DNA from: Methanomicrobiales archaeon
GTDB lineage: Archaea; Halobacteriota; Methanomicrobia; Methanomicrobiales; Methanospirillaceae
Assembly (NCBI GenBank): GCA_025360805.1
Contig: JANYBK010000070.1
Coordinates: 1-33,422, forward strand
Reading direction: 5' to 3'
Length of the DNA stretch: 33,422 bases
Positions within the stretch are counted from its first letter, which is position 1; each line of letters opens with the position of its first letter. The notes below the pieces were generated by a model. That model saw only the letters and a program-made list of their open reading frames with translations. It was not told where the DNA came from and ran no database searches. The translations under genes were made by a program, and so were the position numbers. Positions 17,151-25,363 of the stretch are shown piece by piece.

Positions 17151-17645
17151 ATGGCTGAACCCAATCCACAGACCATGCAAACGGCGATGATTGGCATCGG
17201 CGAATACCGGGTCGGTTCCTTTCCCATGATGACCATCGGACTGGGTTCATGTATCGGGCTTACTTTGTATGACCCGCAAAAAAAAATTGGTGCAATGGTA
17301 CATATTATGCTGCCAGATAGTGGCGGCAGGACAGATCGCCCCGGGAAATATGCAGATACTGCAATTCCCCTGCTCTTAAAAGAGTTAGATAAGACCGGCA
17401 GCAGCAGCAACCGTTCACTTGTTGCAAAAATGGCGGGTGGGGCATGCATGTTTGAGTATTTCGGCACCAATCTCAATATCGGTGAAAGAAATACTGAAAA
17501 AGTCCGGATTATTTTAAAAGAGCTGGGCATCAAGTTGTCGGCTGAAGATGTTGGGGGAAAGGTCGGGCGAACGGTTACATTCCTCCCGGCTAGTGGCGGA
17601 AAAGTCTCTATCAGGAGAGCAGATGGCGTCACGAGCGAGTTATGA
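17151..17645 (+). CDS. cheD: CheD, chemoreceptor glutamine deamidase
   Basis: CheD deamidates receptor glutamines and, with CheC, forms a feedback loop on CheY-P. In 164 residues it carries the catalytic set T28, C34 (TIGLGSCIG) and H51 (MVHIMLP), with the spacing expected for the family, and the downstream KMAGGACMFEYFG motif. Its end overlaps the start of the following secreted-protein gene by 23 bases, which implies co-transcription. Confidence 0.94.
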   Translation: MAEPNPQTMQTAMIGIGEYRVGSFPMMTIGLGSCIGLTLYDPQKKIGAMVHIMLPDSGGRTDRPGKYADTAIPLLLKELDKTGSSSNRSLVAKMAGGACMFEYFGTNLNIGERNTEKVRIILKELGIKLSAEDVGGKVGRTVTFLPASGGKVSIRRADGVTSEL

Positions 17646-18921
17646 AATCGCAGTAATTATTATCGTTTTTCTTATTTTTTTCCCGGTTAGTGCACTCACA
17701 GAAAATAATGATACGTTATTAACCGGCGAATTGATCACAAACCGTTCACAACCCCTGCCGTATACCATTAAGCTGTTCATCCCTGCTTCAAACGAGGTCC
17801 ATTCAGACCAGATTATGGACCAGATCACTTACCAGAATGGCGATGTCTTGTTCGCAACTGCATTCGGGTTGTCCACTTTCAATGGAACCTGGAGTACTCG
17901 CCACACAAACCTGAATAATATCTCTGAAGGACTGATGGATGATTTTATCACGGCAGTTGAATTCGATCAAAAGGGAAATCTGTGGATCGGGTATTCCGGT
18001 GGGATTCAGATTTACAATGGTATCTATTATCAGTCAATCCGCGATCAGCAGCTGCTCAAGGAGACACGAATCCATGACCTCCAGCGCTGGAACGATGATA
18101 TGTGGGTTGCAACCGGTCATGCTGGCATCCATCGTTACCGCAATGGTGAATGGACCTGGTTTCAGCCAATGACAAAGAACGGGCCGGGTTTTTTTGAGAT
18201 CGACAGCATGGCCCTTGATTCATCCAGCAATTCTCTGATTATTGCTACGGAAAAGGAAGGTCTGTGGATAGTACGTAATCAGTATGATCCTGTCACCTTT
18301 GAGATGTTGGCAACAAAAGATGATGCCGCAGGGCATATGCAGCATGTGAAACGGGATCCTCTGGGTGGAGTATATTTCTTCAATCCCGAAAAGATCATTC
18401 ACTATGATACTGCATCTGGTTTTAGAGATATCCTGACAACCGGGGATCTGACACAGGAACAAATTAACATCAATGATATTGCTGCAGGATCCGATGGCAA
18501 CATCAACATAGCAACCGATGATGGATTATATATCTGGCGCGAAGGGAGGATATATCGTCACCTTAACCGTTTCGAAGGCATAGGCACATCCGAAAATGTC
18601 AGAACTGTTAATGTGGATGCGAATAACAGGGTCTGGTTTTCTACACCGGGAAATGTCGGTTATTACTCTGACAATACAAATCCTGTAAACCTGATACTGT
18701 TTGATCCGGTTACCCCAACACCGTCACTAATTCCGGTTATGATTATTAATATAACTCCTGATAATCATACGATCACTAATAAAAACCCATCAGCAAATAC
18801 ACCCGTCAACACATCATCTGGTTCATCATCTATTATGACCATTTTTTCCCAGATCACAGATCCAATCGCACGTGCCATCAGTGCAATTGCTCAAAAGTTT
18901 GGCGTGAATATCTTTTCCTGA
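17623..18921 (+). CDS. Secreted beta-propeller protein (two-component-regulator-propeller-like repeats)
   Basis: The product has 432 residues from the ATG at 17623, which overlaps cheD by 23 bases and is preceded by GGAG. An N-terminal hydrophobic segment (about residues 9-24, IAVIIIVFLIFFPVSA) looks like a signal peptide. Blade-like repeats follow, each with a W/F-x-x-T/Y-x-x-G pattern: LFATAFGLSTFNG, LWIGYSGGIQIYNG, MWVATGHAGIHRYRNG, INIATDDGLYIWREG and VWFSTPGNVGYYS. These resemble the Reg_prop repeats found in the outer sensor domains of some histidine kinases, but no kinase or transmembrane output part is attached. A Thr/Asn/Ser-rich stretch and a short amphipathic end close the protein. 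The place at the end of the che operon suggests an external sensing or binding role; this is inference. Confidence 0.8.
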   Translation: MASRASYEIAVIIIVFLIFFPVSALTENNDTLLTGELITNRSQPLPYTIKLFIPASNEVHSDQIMDQITYQNGDVLFATAFGLSTFNGTWSTRHTNLNNISEGLMDDFITAVEFDQKGNLWIGYSGGIQIYNGIYYQSIRDQQLLKETRIHDLQRWNDDMWVATGHAGIHRYRNGEWTWFQPMTKNGPGFFEIDSMALDSSSNSLIIATEKEGLWIVRNQYDPVTFEMLATKDDAAGHMQHVKRDPLGGVYFFNPEKIIHYDTASGFRDILTTGDLTQEQININDIAAGSDGNINIATDDGLYIWREGRIYRHLNRFEGIGTSENVRTVNVDANNRVWFSTPGNVGYYSDNTNPVNLILFDPVTPTPSLIPVMIINITPDNHTITNKNPSANTPVNTSSGSSSIMTIFSQITDPIARAISAIAQKFGVNIFS

Positions 18922-18966
18922 TCTCCTGATGGTTTTACGAAAAAAGGGTAGGGAGAGATTCAGTTT

Positions 18967-20163
18967 TTAATTAATTTTTTCTTTCAGGTTTTCAGTACAA
19001 TACTGCTCAATTGAATCCAGGAGAGCTTTTTTGGCCCGTTTGACCCGTGATTCATTGTCCGAAAAGAAATCTGCAGCAATATACCGGAGCGCTGTGATGT
19101 AATACTGGTATTGCGGAAAAACTCTTTCGAACTCAGTGATCTTGCTCATCGCCGCTTTTTTGTCCTGTGTCAGCAGATCAAAGGATAGATCAAACAATTC
19201 GATAATTGAAGCAGGCATACCTTTTGTGGTGGCAAGTTTCCTGAAACTCTGGTACGTGATCTTTTTTGTTAAGAGCAGGGATAATTTCAAACCGAGGTAG
19301 ATGGGTTCGAGATCATCCGGGTACTGCTTGATCAACTGGTTCACAACACCAGCTGCTCCCGCAGCATCACGGTTCTCCAGTTTCAAGAGATACATTTCCC
19401 GCAAAAAGACCATGTCGGTATAGAACCGCTCGGAGCCGATCTCCAGAAGGCGTTTCTTCATAGCAGCATTTTGGGTAAATGTAGCGTTTTTTAACCCCAC
19501 CTCAATGAACCAGATTTCACTGGGGAACCATTCGATTCCGTAAAATATCATCTGCCAGAAGATCTTTTCTAAAAATTCAGGATCCTCCATTTCCAGCTGC
19601 TTTAACTGGTTAACCGGAGGCCTCACGCGGGTAAGATTGAGCATGGTTTCCCGTGCCTGAAGTTCCATATCCCCTGGCCGAAGGTTTCTCTGAACCGCTT
19701 CATCTTTTTTAAATTCCCTGAGCGACAGGACAAAATGACAGTAGGCTACAGCTGTTCCAATTTTTGCATCGAGGTCAGAATATTTTTTTAAGAAATCAAG
19801 AGCATGAGCATAGTCACCGTTTTTTAAGAGTTTCAGACCAACAACTAAATTAATTCCAATGTCGGCATTTTTTCCCCTTTTCAAACGAAGTGCATTGATA
19901 TTAACTTTTTTTATGTAATCAAAATCATTGCTGTTGGAACTCGCATCAAGCACCTTGAACGTGATGCTATCGATGAAATCATCATAGGATTCGTCCGTGA
20001 TATCGGGGAAAGATTTTTCAAGAGCAGAGATCATGTGCCCGAAAAAGACCGGAAGGTTTTCATCAACCTTTTTGGAATTACGTTCGATATAGCCAAAAAA
20101 ATCTTTTTTTAAGAGATTCAGCTTGTCATAGATAATTGCATCGGTAAGCAGCTCTCCCCGCAT
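18967..20163 (-). CDS. Uncharacterised helical-repeat (TPR-like) protein downstream of ABCE1
   Basis: I do not recognise this 398-residue soluble protein. It seems all-helical. The segment GINLVVGLKLLKNGDYAHAL, then FLKKYSDLDAKIGTAVAYC, looks like a TPR or related solenoid, and further helix pairs follow (GAAGVVNQLIKQYPDDLEPI). The first 100 residues (FFGYIERNSKKVDENLPVFF) are charged and helical. No membrane segment or catalytic motif is seen. It starts 44 bases after the ABCE1 gene on the same strand, so it may be co-transcribed, but a TATA-like element in the gap also allows a separate leaderless transcript. It converges with the propeller gene. A protein-interaction role near ribosome recycling is only a guess from position. 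Confidence 0.8.
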   Translation of the reverse strand: MRGELLTDAIIYDKLNLLKKDFFGYIERNSKKVDENLPVFFGHMISALEKSFPDITDESYDDFIDSITFKVLDASSNSNDFDYIKKVNINALRLKRGKNADIGINLVVGLKLLKNGDYAHALDFLKKYSDLDAKIGTAVAYCHFVLSLREFKKDEAVQRNLRPGDMELQARETMLNLTRVRPPVNQLKQLEMEDPEFLEKIFWQMIFYGIEWFPSEIWFIEVGLKNATFTQNAAMKKRLLEIGSERFYTDMVFLREMYLLKLENRDAAGAAGVVNQLIKQYPDDLEPIYLGLKLSLLLTKKITYQSFRKLATTKGMPASIIELFDLSFDLLTQDKKAAMSKITEFERVFPQYQYYITALRYIAADFFSDNESRVKRAKKALLDSIEQYCTENLKEKIN

Positions 20164-20183
20164 ATAGGGAAAATTGCATGTCC

Positions 20184-20195
20184 TTATATTAAAAT
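20184..20195 (-). promoter_or_regulatory. TATA-like element ahead of the helical-repeat gene
   Basis: On the minus strand, ATTTTAATATAA lies about 27 bases before the ATG at 20163. That is the distance expected for a leaderless archaeal transcript. It lies just beyond the ABCE1 stop codon. Confidence 0.4.
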
Positions 20196-20207
20196 GTATG
20201 ACAGAGT

Positions 20208-21980
20208 TTACGTTTCGTCTGCTGTATAATAATAGAATTCACCGGTTCCTTTCTGTTCACGGTCAAGGAATGAACCGGGTTTATTGATTCGTGGCCGTCC
20301 GCTCTGATCCCGTCTAAAGGTAACGTCGAGTTCATTTAAGAACCGGTTCATACCGTCCCGCATCTTAAAAGGACCTGCTGCGGTGCCTGCAATCCCGGGC
20401 TCACCTTCAAAGACTAAAATGCGCTCGCTGATCATATCGATTAAGTAAATGTCGTGATCGATCACCATGATGCCGACTTGTTTTCCTTCAGCATGATGCT
20501 TGATGATCCGGGTGACCTTAACCCGCTGCTCGACATCGAGATGTGCACTGGGTTCATCGAGGATATACACATCAGCTTCACGGGATAGACACCCGGCAAT
20601 TGTCACGCGCTGTAGCTCCCCGCCACTGAGAGTATCTACCGATGACTGGAGTATGGGTTCTAATGAGAGCGATTCTATGATCTCGTGCTGGTAATACGAT
20701 GTGTCATATTTTGTTGTGCACCTGCGCAGGTACATCTCCACGCTGTCGGACGTGTCGGCTTTGATATACTGGGGTTTATAAGATATGCGCAGGGATGATT
20801 CCATCTTTCCTGTTGTCGGAGTTTCAACCCCCGCAAGGAGTTTTGCAAAGGTGCTCTTACCCATACCGTTAGCTCCAACAACCCCGAGCACTTCGCCGCT
20901 CCTTATTGTGCCCCCGGAGACTGTGAGATGGAACGATTCATATTCCTTTGTCATTGCCGGAATCTCGAAGAGATCGTCCCGGTTGGATCCTTTATCATGC
21001 GCACGCTTCTCAAATACCACCTGTGTTGTGCGGAACCGTACGTTCTCTTCGGTTAAAAATCCCTCAAGGTACTGATTGATGCCTACACGGACACCCTTAG
21101 GCCGGGTGATGATACCAAAGACAGCTGGTTTACCATAGCCTACGTGGACGGTATCTGCAAGCATATCGAGGATTGCCAGATCGTGTTCTACTACAACTAC
21201 TGGACGTTCAGCTGCAAGTTCCCGGATCAGTTTTGCTGCAGCAATCCTTTGGTAAATATCCAGAAACGGAGTGATTTCATCGAGGAAGTAGAGGTCTGCA
21301 TCACGCGCAAGGCATGCAGCGATTGCCACCCGCTGCAGTTCTCCGCCGCTTAATGTGCTGATATCGTGGTCAAGTATTGCATTGAGCTTGAGTACAGGGA
21401 GTATCTCTGAGAGTTTATTGCGTTCATCGGTTTTTTTGAGGAGTTCCCGGACTGTTCCTGCAAATAATTTGGGAATGTAATCAATGTACTGGGGTTTTGA
21501 TGCAATCTTCAAGCTCTTTTTTGAGACCGTCTGGAGATAATCGAAAAGTTCGGTGCCCGCGTAGCGCTTGAAGATCTCGTCCCATGCAACTTCGGTATCG
21601 AAATTACCTAGATTGGGGCGGAGTTGTCCTGACAGGATTTTTACAGCAGTACTTTTACCGATACCGTTAGCACCAAGAATACCAGTGACTTTTCCTTCAA
21701 GAGGGATTGGGAGACCGTAGAGAGCAAAACCATTCATACCGTACCTGTGCGTAGGGTGCTCAAGTTCTTCAGGCAGGCTGACGATGTCGATCGCATTGAA
21801 CGGACATTTTTTTATGCAGATCCCGCAACCGACACATAGTTCTTCGGATATGACGGCTTTTCCCTCATCTCCGATAATAATTGTTTCGTCACCGGTCCTG
21901 ACACGGGGACAATAAATAATGCATTCGGTGCCGCATTTTTTTGAGTGGCATCGATCTTTATGAACTATCGCAATTCTCAT
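20208..21980 (-). CDS. abcE1: ABCE1/Rli1 ribosome-recycling ATPase
   Basis: ABCE1 splits terminated or stalled ribosomes together with aRF1 or Pelota. The 590-residue protein has the full architecture. The N-terminal iron-sulfur domain has Cys groups in CHSKKCGTECIIYCP and CVGCGICIKKCPFN. NBD1 has Walker A GANGIGKST, signature LSGGELQRVAIA and Walker B LYFLDEITPFLD. NBD2 has Walker A GANGMGKST, signature LSGGELQRVTIA and Walker B VYILDEPSAHLD. The NBD1 D-loop region reads DEITPFLD where many homologues have DEPSSYLD. I chose the ATG at 21980 (MRIAIVHKDRC) rather than a TTG three codons earlier, because it gives the conserved N-terminus. It lies 18 bases after the EMC6-like gene and opposite NFACT and Pelota. 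Confidence 0.96.
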   Translation of the reverse strand: MRIAIVHKDRCHSKKCGTECIIYCPRVRTGDETIIIGDEGKAVISEELCVGCGICIKKCPFNAIDIVSLPEELEHPTHRYGMNGFALYGLPIPLEGKVTGILGANGIGKSTAVKILSGQLRPNLGNFDTEVAWDEIFKRYAGTELFDYLQTVSKKSLKIASKPQYIDYIPKLFAGTVRELLKKTDERNKLSEILPVLKLNAILDHDISTLSGGELQRVAIAACLARDADLYFLDEITPFLDIYQRIAAAKLIRELAAERPVVVVEHDLAILDMLADTVHVGYGKPAVFGIITRPKGVRVGINQYLEGFLTEENVRFRTTQVVFEKRAHDKGSNRDDLFEIPAMTKEYESFHLTVSGGTIRSGEVLGVVGANGMGKSTFAKLLAGVETPTTGKMESSLRISYKPQYIKADTSDSVEMYLRRCTTKYDTSYYQHEIIESLSLEPILQSSVDTLSGGELQRVTIAGCLSREADVYILDEPSAHLDVEQRVKVTRIIKHHAEGKQVGIMVIDHDIYLIDMISERILVFEGEPGIAGTAAGPFKMRDGMNRFLNELDVTFRRDQSGRPRINKPGSFLDREQKGTGEFYYYTADET

Positions 21981-21998
21981 GAGGATCAAAAATGTTTA

Positions 21999-22349
21999 TT
22001 ATTTAGGCATTGCAGTCAGCAGGATTGTCCATGACATGTACCAGAAGGCAAATGTCATGAATCCCTGGTAGAACCAGTCCTTTGCACCGAGTTTTTGGGT
22101 ATCCATATGCAGTAGCATAAAAATATGCTTCTGGACAACAATTCCTGCAATCATCAGCATGAGTGCAAGAAGCCCGGAATCTGTGCTGAAGGATTTGCCA
22201 ATGTAGTATGAAAGTCCACCCACAATGATACCAATGAGACTGGCTGCAAGTGTCCGCTTGATGCGTTCAATGTGTTCTGCCTGTTTGTCTGCCTTGGTCT
22301 TCTGTTTCTTGGTCTGGACTGGTTGTTCTTCAATAATCTCGTCGCTCAT
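21999..22349 (-). CDS. EMC6-like small membrane protein
   Basis: This 116-residue protein has a charged cytosolic N-terminus (about 30 residues, Lys/Glu/Gln-rich) and three membrane helices at about residues 33-51 (TLAASLIGIIVGGLSYYIG), 58-77 (GLLALMLMIAGIVVQKHIF) and 92-112 (YQGFMTFAFWYMSWTILLT). Length and topology, and the Tyr/Trp/Phe-rich third helix, resemble archaeal homologues of EMC6, a subunit of the ER membrane protein insertion complex in eukaryotes. The match is by recollection of the family and by topology, so it is moderate. It is the first gene of the minus-strand run with ABCE1 and is divergent from NFACT across 59 bases. Confidence 0.6.
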   Translation of the reverse strand: MSDEIIEEQPVQTKKQKTKADKQAEHIERIKRTLAASLIGIIVGGLSYYIGKSFSTDSGLLALMLMIAGIVVQKHIFMLLHMDTQKLGAKDWFYQGFMTFAFWYMSWTILLTAMPK

Positions 22350-22408
22350 CCCGTTACACCAGTAGTCTTATTTTTTAGTGCGCAAGCCATATGTAATTTG
22401 GTACATAC
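22350..22408. promoter_or_regulatory. Divergent promoter region between the EMC6-like/ABCE1 and NFACT/Pelota units
   Basis: Only 59 bases separate the two opposing start codons. On the minus strand CTAAAAAATAAG (about 22365-22376) is TATA-like at about the distance for a leaderless transcript. On the plus strand catatgta (about 22389-22396) is a weaker candidate; if used, transcription would begin near 22415 and would favour the second in-frame ATG (22427) of NFACT. Confidence 0.35.
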
Positions 22409-24304
22409 ATGGCATCCGAACAGGGCATGAGCGGAATCGACGTTAAGGCGATGACGTCAGAATTGTGTGATAAGCTGCCGCTCTGGATCGACAAGGTCTA
22501 CCAGTTCGATTCAAGAACTCTCGGTATCCGGCTTAACGGAGAGAACAAAGCCAGAAATCTGCTGCTCGTTGAGTCTGGCAGGAGGGCCCATCTGGTAAAG
22601 GAATTTCCCGCACCCCCAAAAAACCCGCCCCAGTATGCAATGCTCCTGCGCAAGTACTTGTCCGGTGGAAAGGTGCTTGCTATCCACCAGCATGGACTTG
22701 AACGAATCCTGATCTTCGATGTGGGTAAAGGGACCACTGTATACCATCTGATCATTGAACTCTTCGATGAAGGAAACGTTATACTGACCAATGAAGAATA
22801 CAAAATTGTCAAACCTCTCCGGCATCACCGGTTCAAGGAACGTGAAATTGTTCCCAATGCAGTGTACCAACTGTCGGCAGTTGATCCCACTGCATCGTTA
22901 GAGAACCTGACAGCTGTACTTAAAGGTGAAGAGCGGGATCTTGTCCGGGCGCTGGCTATGGGATGTATGCTCGGTGGCGCCTATGCAGAGTATATCTGCG
23001 TAAAAGCAGGGCAGGAAAAAACAATGCCGGCAGTATCGGCTGATCCGGCTCTTCTGTTTACGGCGGTTCAGGAGTTTTTTGACCAGGTGCTGCACTCACG
23101 CACCCCGGTCATCTCGGCAAAGCACTGCGAATCGGTTGACATCCGGGGCGGAACCGATCAGCAGACGTTTTTGAGTTTTTCTGATGCCCTTGAAGCATTC
23201 TATCCCCTGACAAAGAAAGAGACTGCAACAAAAGCGGCAAAACCCAAATTCTCAAAAGAAGAGCGGATCAGGAAATACCAGGAATCTGCCATAAAAAAAT
23301 TCGATGAGAAAGTTGCAAAAACTGAAGAGATTGTTGCTGCCATGTACGAGAATTACCAGTTTATCTCACAACTGATCACCTCTCTGGATGCAGCAAGCAA
23401 GCAACTCTCATGGCAGGAGATCGAGCGACATCTCAAAGGGGCAACATCTGCTGATGCAAAAAAGATCACGGCATTTTATCCCGATGAAGCGGCTGTTGAA
23501 GTTGACATTGGAAAACGGGTAAAAATTTATGTGCATGAAGGCATTGAGCAGAATGCAGGCCGGTATTACGATGTCATAAAGAAATTCAGGAAGAAGAAAG
23601 CCGGTGCTCTTGTAGCAATGAAGAACGTGGTTGTCAAAAAGAAAGTACAACGACGCGATATTATCCCGTTAAAGAAACTCTGGTATCACCGCTTCCGCTG
23701 GTTTATCACAAGCGATGGTATTGTGGTCCTTGGTGGACGTGATGCATCCCAGAACGAGGAACTGGTCAAGAAATATATGGCCGGCGGAGATCTCTTTGTG
23801 CATGCCGATGTGCATGGTGCAAGTGTCGTAATTGTCAAAGGTAAAACTGAACATATGGACGAAGTGGCCCAGTTTGCTGCTTCCTACTCCGGCGCATGGC
23901 GCAGCGGGCATTTCTCTGCTGAAGTCTATAGTGCCCTTCCCGCTCAGGTAAGTAAGACTCCTGAATCAGGGGAATTTGTCTCACGGGGTTCATTCATAGT
24001 CCGTGGCGAACGTACCTGGTACCGGAATGTGCCGCTATCTGTGGGTATCGGGCTTATGCTTGAACCAAATGCAGCAGTAATTGGCGGTCCGCCATCAGTG
24101 ATCAAGGGAAAATGCAAGGCATATAACGAGCTTAAGCCGGGACAGTTCGAACCAAATGATATTGCAAAGAAGATACTGCGTCTTTTGAAGAGCAAGATCT
24201 CTGACGAGGAGGAAAAGGCGCTCAAAGGCATCCTTAATACCGATACCGTTGCAGCCTTCGTTCCCCCCGGGGGTTCTGATATAGTAGGGCAGCATGAAGG
24301 CTGA
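22409..24304 (+). CDS. rqcH: NFACT-family ribosome quality-control protein (RqcH/Rqc2/NEMF homologue)
   Basis: NFACT proteins bind large ribosomal subunits that carry stalled nascent chains and recruit Ala-tRNA to tail them. The 631-residue protein has the NFACT-N region (MSGIDVKAMTSELCDKLPLW at the start, then RNLLLVESGRRAHLV and the AIHQHGLERILIFDV segment), a helix-hairpin region, a coiled coil (about 285-345, FSKEERIRKYQESAIKKFDE) and the NFACT-R domain (about 420-525, LWYHRFRWFITSDGIVVLGG and LFVHADVHGASVVIVKG). Residues 98-99 are Glu-Arg where the family motif is Asp-Arg. No large C-terminal NFACT-C domain follows. The ATG at 22409 is used; the ATG at 22427 is also possible. The stop overlaps the start of pelota by 11 bases. 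Confidence 0.93.
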   Translation: MASEQGMSGIDVKAMTSELCDKLPLWIDKVYQFDSRTLGIRLNGENKARNLLLVESGRRAHLVKEFPAPPKNPPQYAMLLRKYLSGGKVLAIHQHGLERILIFDVGKGTTVYHLIIELFDEGNVILTNEEYKIVKPLRHHRFKEREIVPNAVYQLSAVDPTASLENLTAVLKGEERDLVRALAMGCMLGGAYAEYICVKAGQEKTMPAVSADPALLFTAVQEFFDQVLHSRTPVISAKHCESVDIRGGTDQQTFLSFSDALEAFYPLTKKETATKAAKPKFSKEERIRKYQESAIKKFDEKVAKTEEIVAAMYENYQFISQLITSLDAASKQLSWQEIERHLKGATSADAKKITAFYPDEAAVEVDIGKRVKIYVHEGIEQNAGRYYDVIKKFRKKKAGALVAMKNVVVKKKVQRRDIIPLKKLWYHRFRWFITSDGIVVLGGRDASQNEELVKKYMAGGDLFVHADVHGASVVIVKGKTEHMDEVAQFAASYSGAWRSGHFSAEVYSALPAQVSKTPESGEFVSRGSFIVRGERTWYRNVPLSVGIGLMLEPNAAVIGGPPSVIKGKCKAYNELKPGQFEPNDIAKKILRLLKSKISDEEEKALKGILNTDTVAAFVPPGGSDIVGQHEG

Positions 24305-25319
24305 TTGCGCAGACCTAAAAGGTAACAATGGCGAAGTTCGGCTGTTTCCAGAAAGTGTAGATGATCTCTGGCATCTTCAGCACCTTGTCGCACCCGGAGA
24401 TCTCATCTTTGCCACCACGTTTCGGAGCGTGGATACCGCAAGTGACAAACTCCGCCCGGAGAAGATGGAAAAGCGCCCGGTAAGACTCGGTGTCCGGGTT
24501 GAACGTGTAGAGTTCTCACAACACGGTGTCAGGCTCCGTATCAGCGGGGTGATCGAGCATGGCATTGAAATTGGCGCATACCACACGATCAATGTAGAGA
24601 CGGGTTTTGAGATCTCGATAATCAAGCAGTGGCGTCCCCATGAACTTGAGCGCATCGAACGGGCGGTGAAATCCTCAGCATTCAGCCTGATCCATATCCT
24701 CACAATCGAAGAAGGGGAAGCCGAACTCTTCAGGCTCCGGCAATACGGCCCGGAGAGCGTAGTAACCTTCACTGCCGGCAGCGGCAAAGGAGGAGAGTCA
24801 GACAACCGTCCTGCATTCTTTGAACAGGTGCTGGCTCCTCTTTTAGCAATCGATGGACCGCTGATCATTGCCGGGCCGGGATTTATCAAAGATGATTTCA
24901 TAAAATATGCCAAGAACAAGGGAAGTCCGGTTGCAGAGAAAGCGATCAGTGTCGAGACACGGCGCATCGGACGGGGCGCGGTTCAGGATGTGATTGGCAA
25001 GGGTGCGCTTGAGAAACTGATCGATGATCTACAGCTTTCCCGCGAGGTGAAGTTCATGGACGAGGTGCTCTGCCGGATCGCACAGGACGGGGCGGTTGCC
25101 TATGGGCGGCAGGAAGTTAAGGATGCTATCGGGTATGGCGCAGTCGAGCAGGTGCTGGTTGCAGATACGCTGCTGCGGGACCCTGCAACTATGGCACTTA
25201 TCGAGAACGCAGAAGCGATGCGGGCAGTTGTTGTTGTGCTCTCCTCCAGTTTTGAGCCCGGGGAGCGACTTGTAGCGCTGGGCGGGATTGCAGCATTACT
25301 CAGGTACAAACTGGTATAA
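24294..25319 (+). CDS. pelA: Pelota (Dom34/aPelota), stalled-ribosome rescue factor
   Basis: Pelota is the release-factor-like protein that recognises ribosomes with an empty A site and, with aEF1A and ABCE1, frees them. The 341-residue protein shows the three-domain layout: an N-terminal Sm-like domain (about 1-130, GEVRLFPESVDDLWHLQHLV and RVERVEFSQHGVRLRISGVI), a central domain (about 135-245, GPLIIAGPGFIKDDFIKYAK) and a C-terminal domain (about 250-341, GAVAYGRQEVKDAIGYGAVE). No GGQ motif is seen, as expected for Pelota rather than aRF1. It begins inside the end of the NFACT gene, so the two are probably translated from one mRNA. Confidence 0.95.
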   Translation: MKADCADLKGNNGEVRLFPESVDDLWHLQHLVAPGDLIFATTFRSVDTASDKLRPEKMEKRPVRLGVRVERVEFSQHGVRLRISGVIEHGIEIGAYHTINVETGFEISIIKQWRPHELERIERAVKSSAFSLIHILTIEEGEAELFRLRQYGPESVVTFTAGSGKGGESDNRPAFFEQVLAPLLAIDGPLIIAGPGFIKDDFIKYAKNKGSPVAEKAISVETRRIGRGAVQDVIGKGALEKLIDDLQLSREVKFMDEVLCRIAQDGAVAYGRQEVKDAIGYGAVEQVLVADTLLRDPATMALIENAEAMRAVVVVLSSSFEPGERLVALGGIAALLRYKLV

Positions 25320-25363
25320 TCCGGATTTTAATTTTCCAGAATAAAAAAGAGAAAAAACTGGTT

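Noticed and set aside
17548-17622. Upstream in-frame start that would extend the propeller protein by 25 residues
   Set aside because: It would put a polar stretch ahead of the signal peptide and deepen the overlap with cheD; the ATG at 17623 has GGAG ahead of it.
24377-24967. A 196-codon antisense ORF within pelota
   Set aside because: Opposite a conserved gene, with Ser/Arg-rich shadow composition and no motif.
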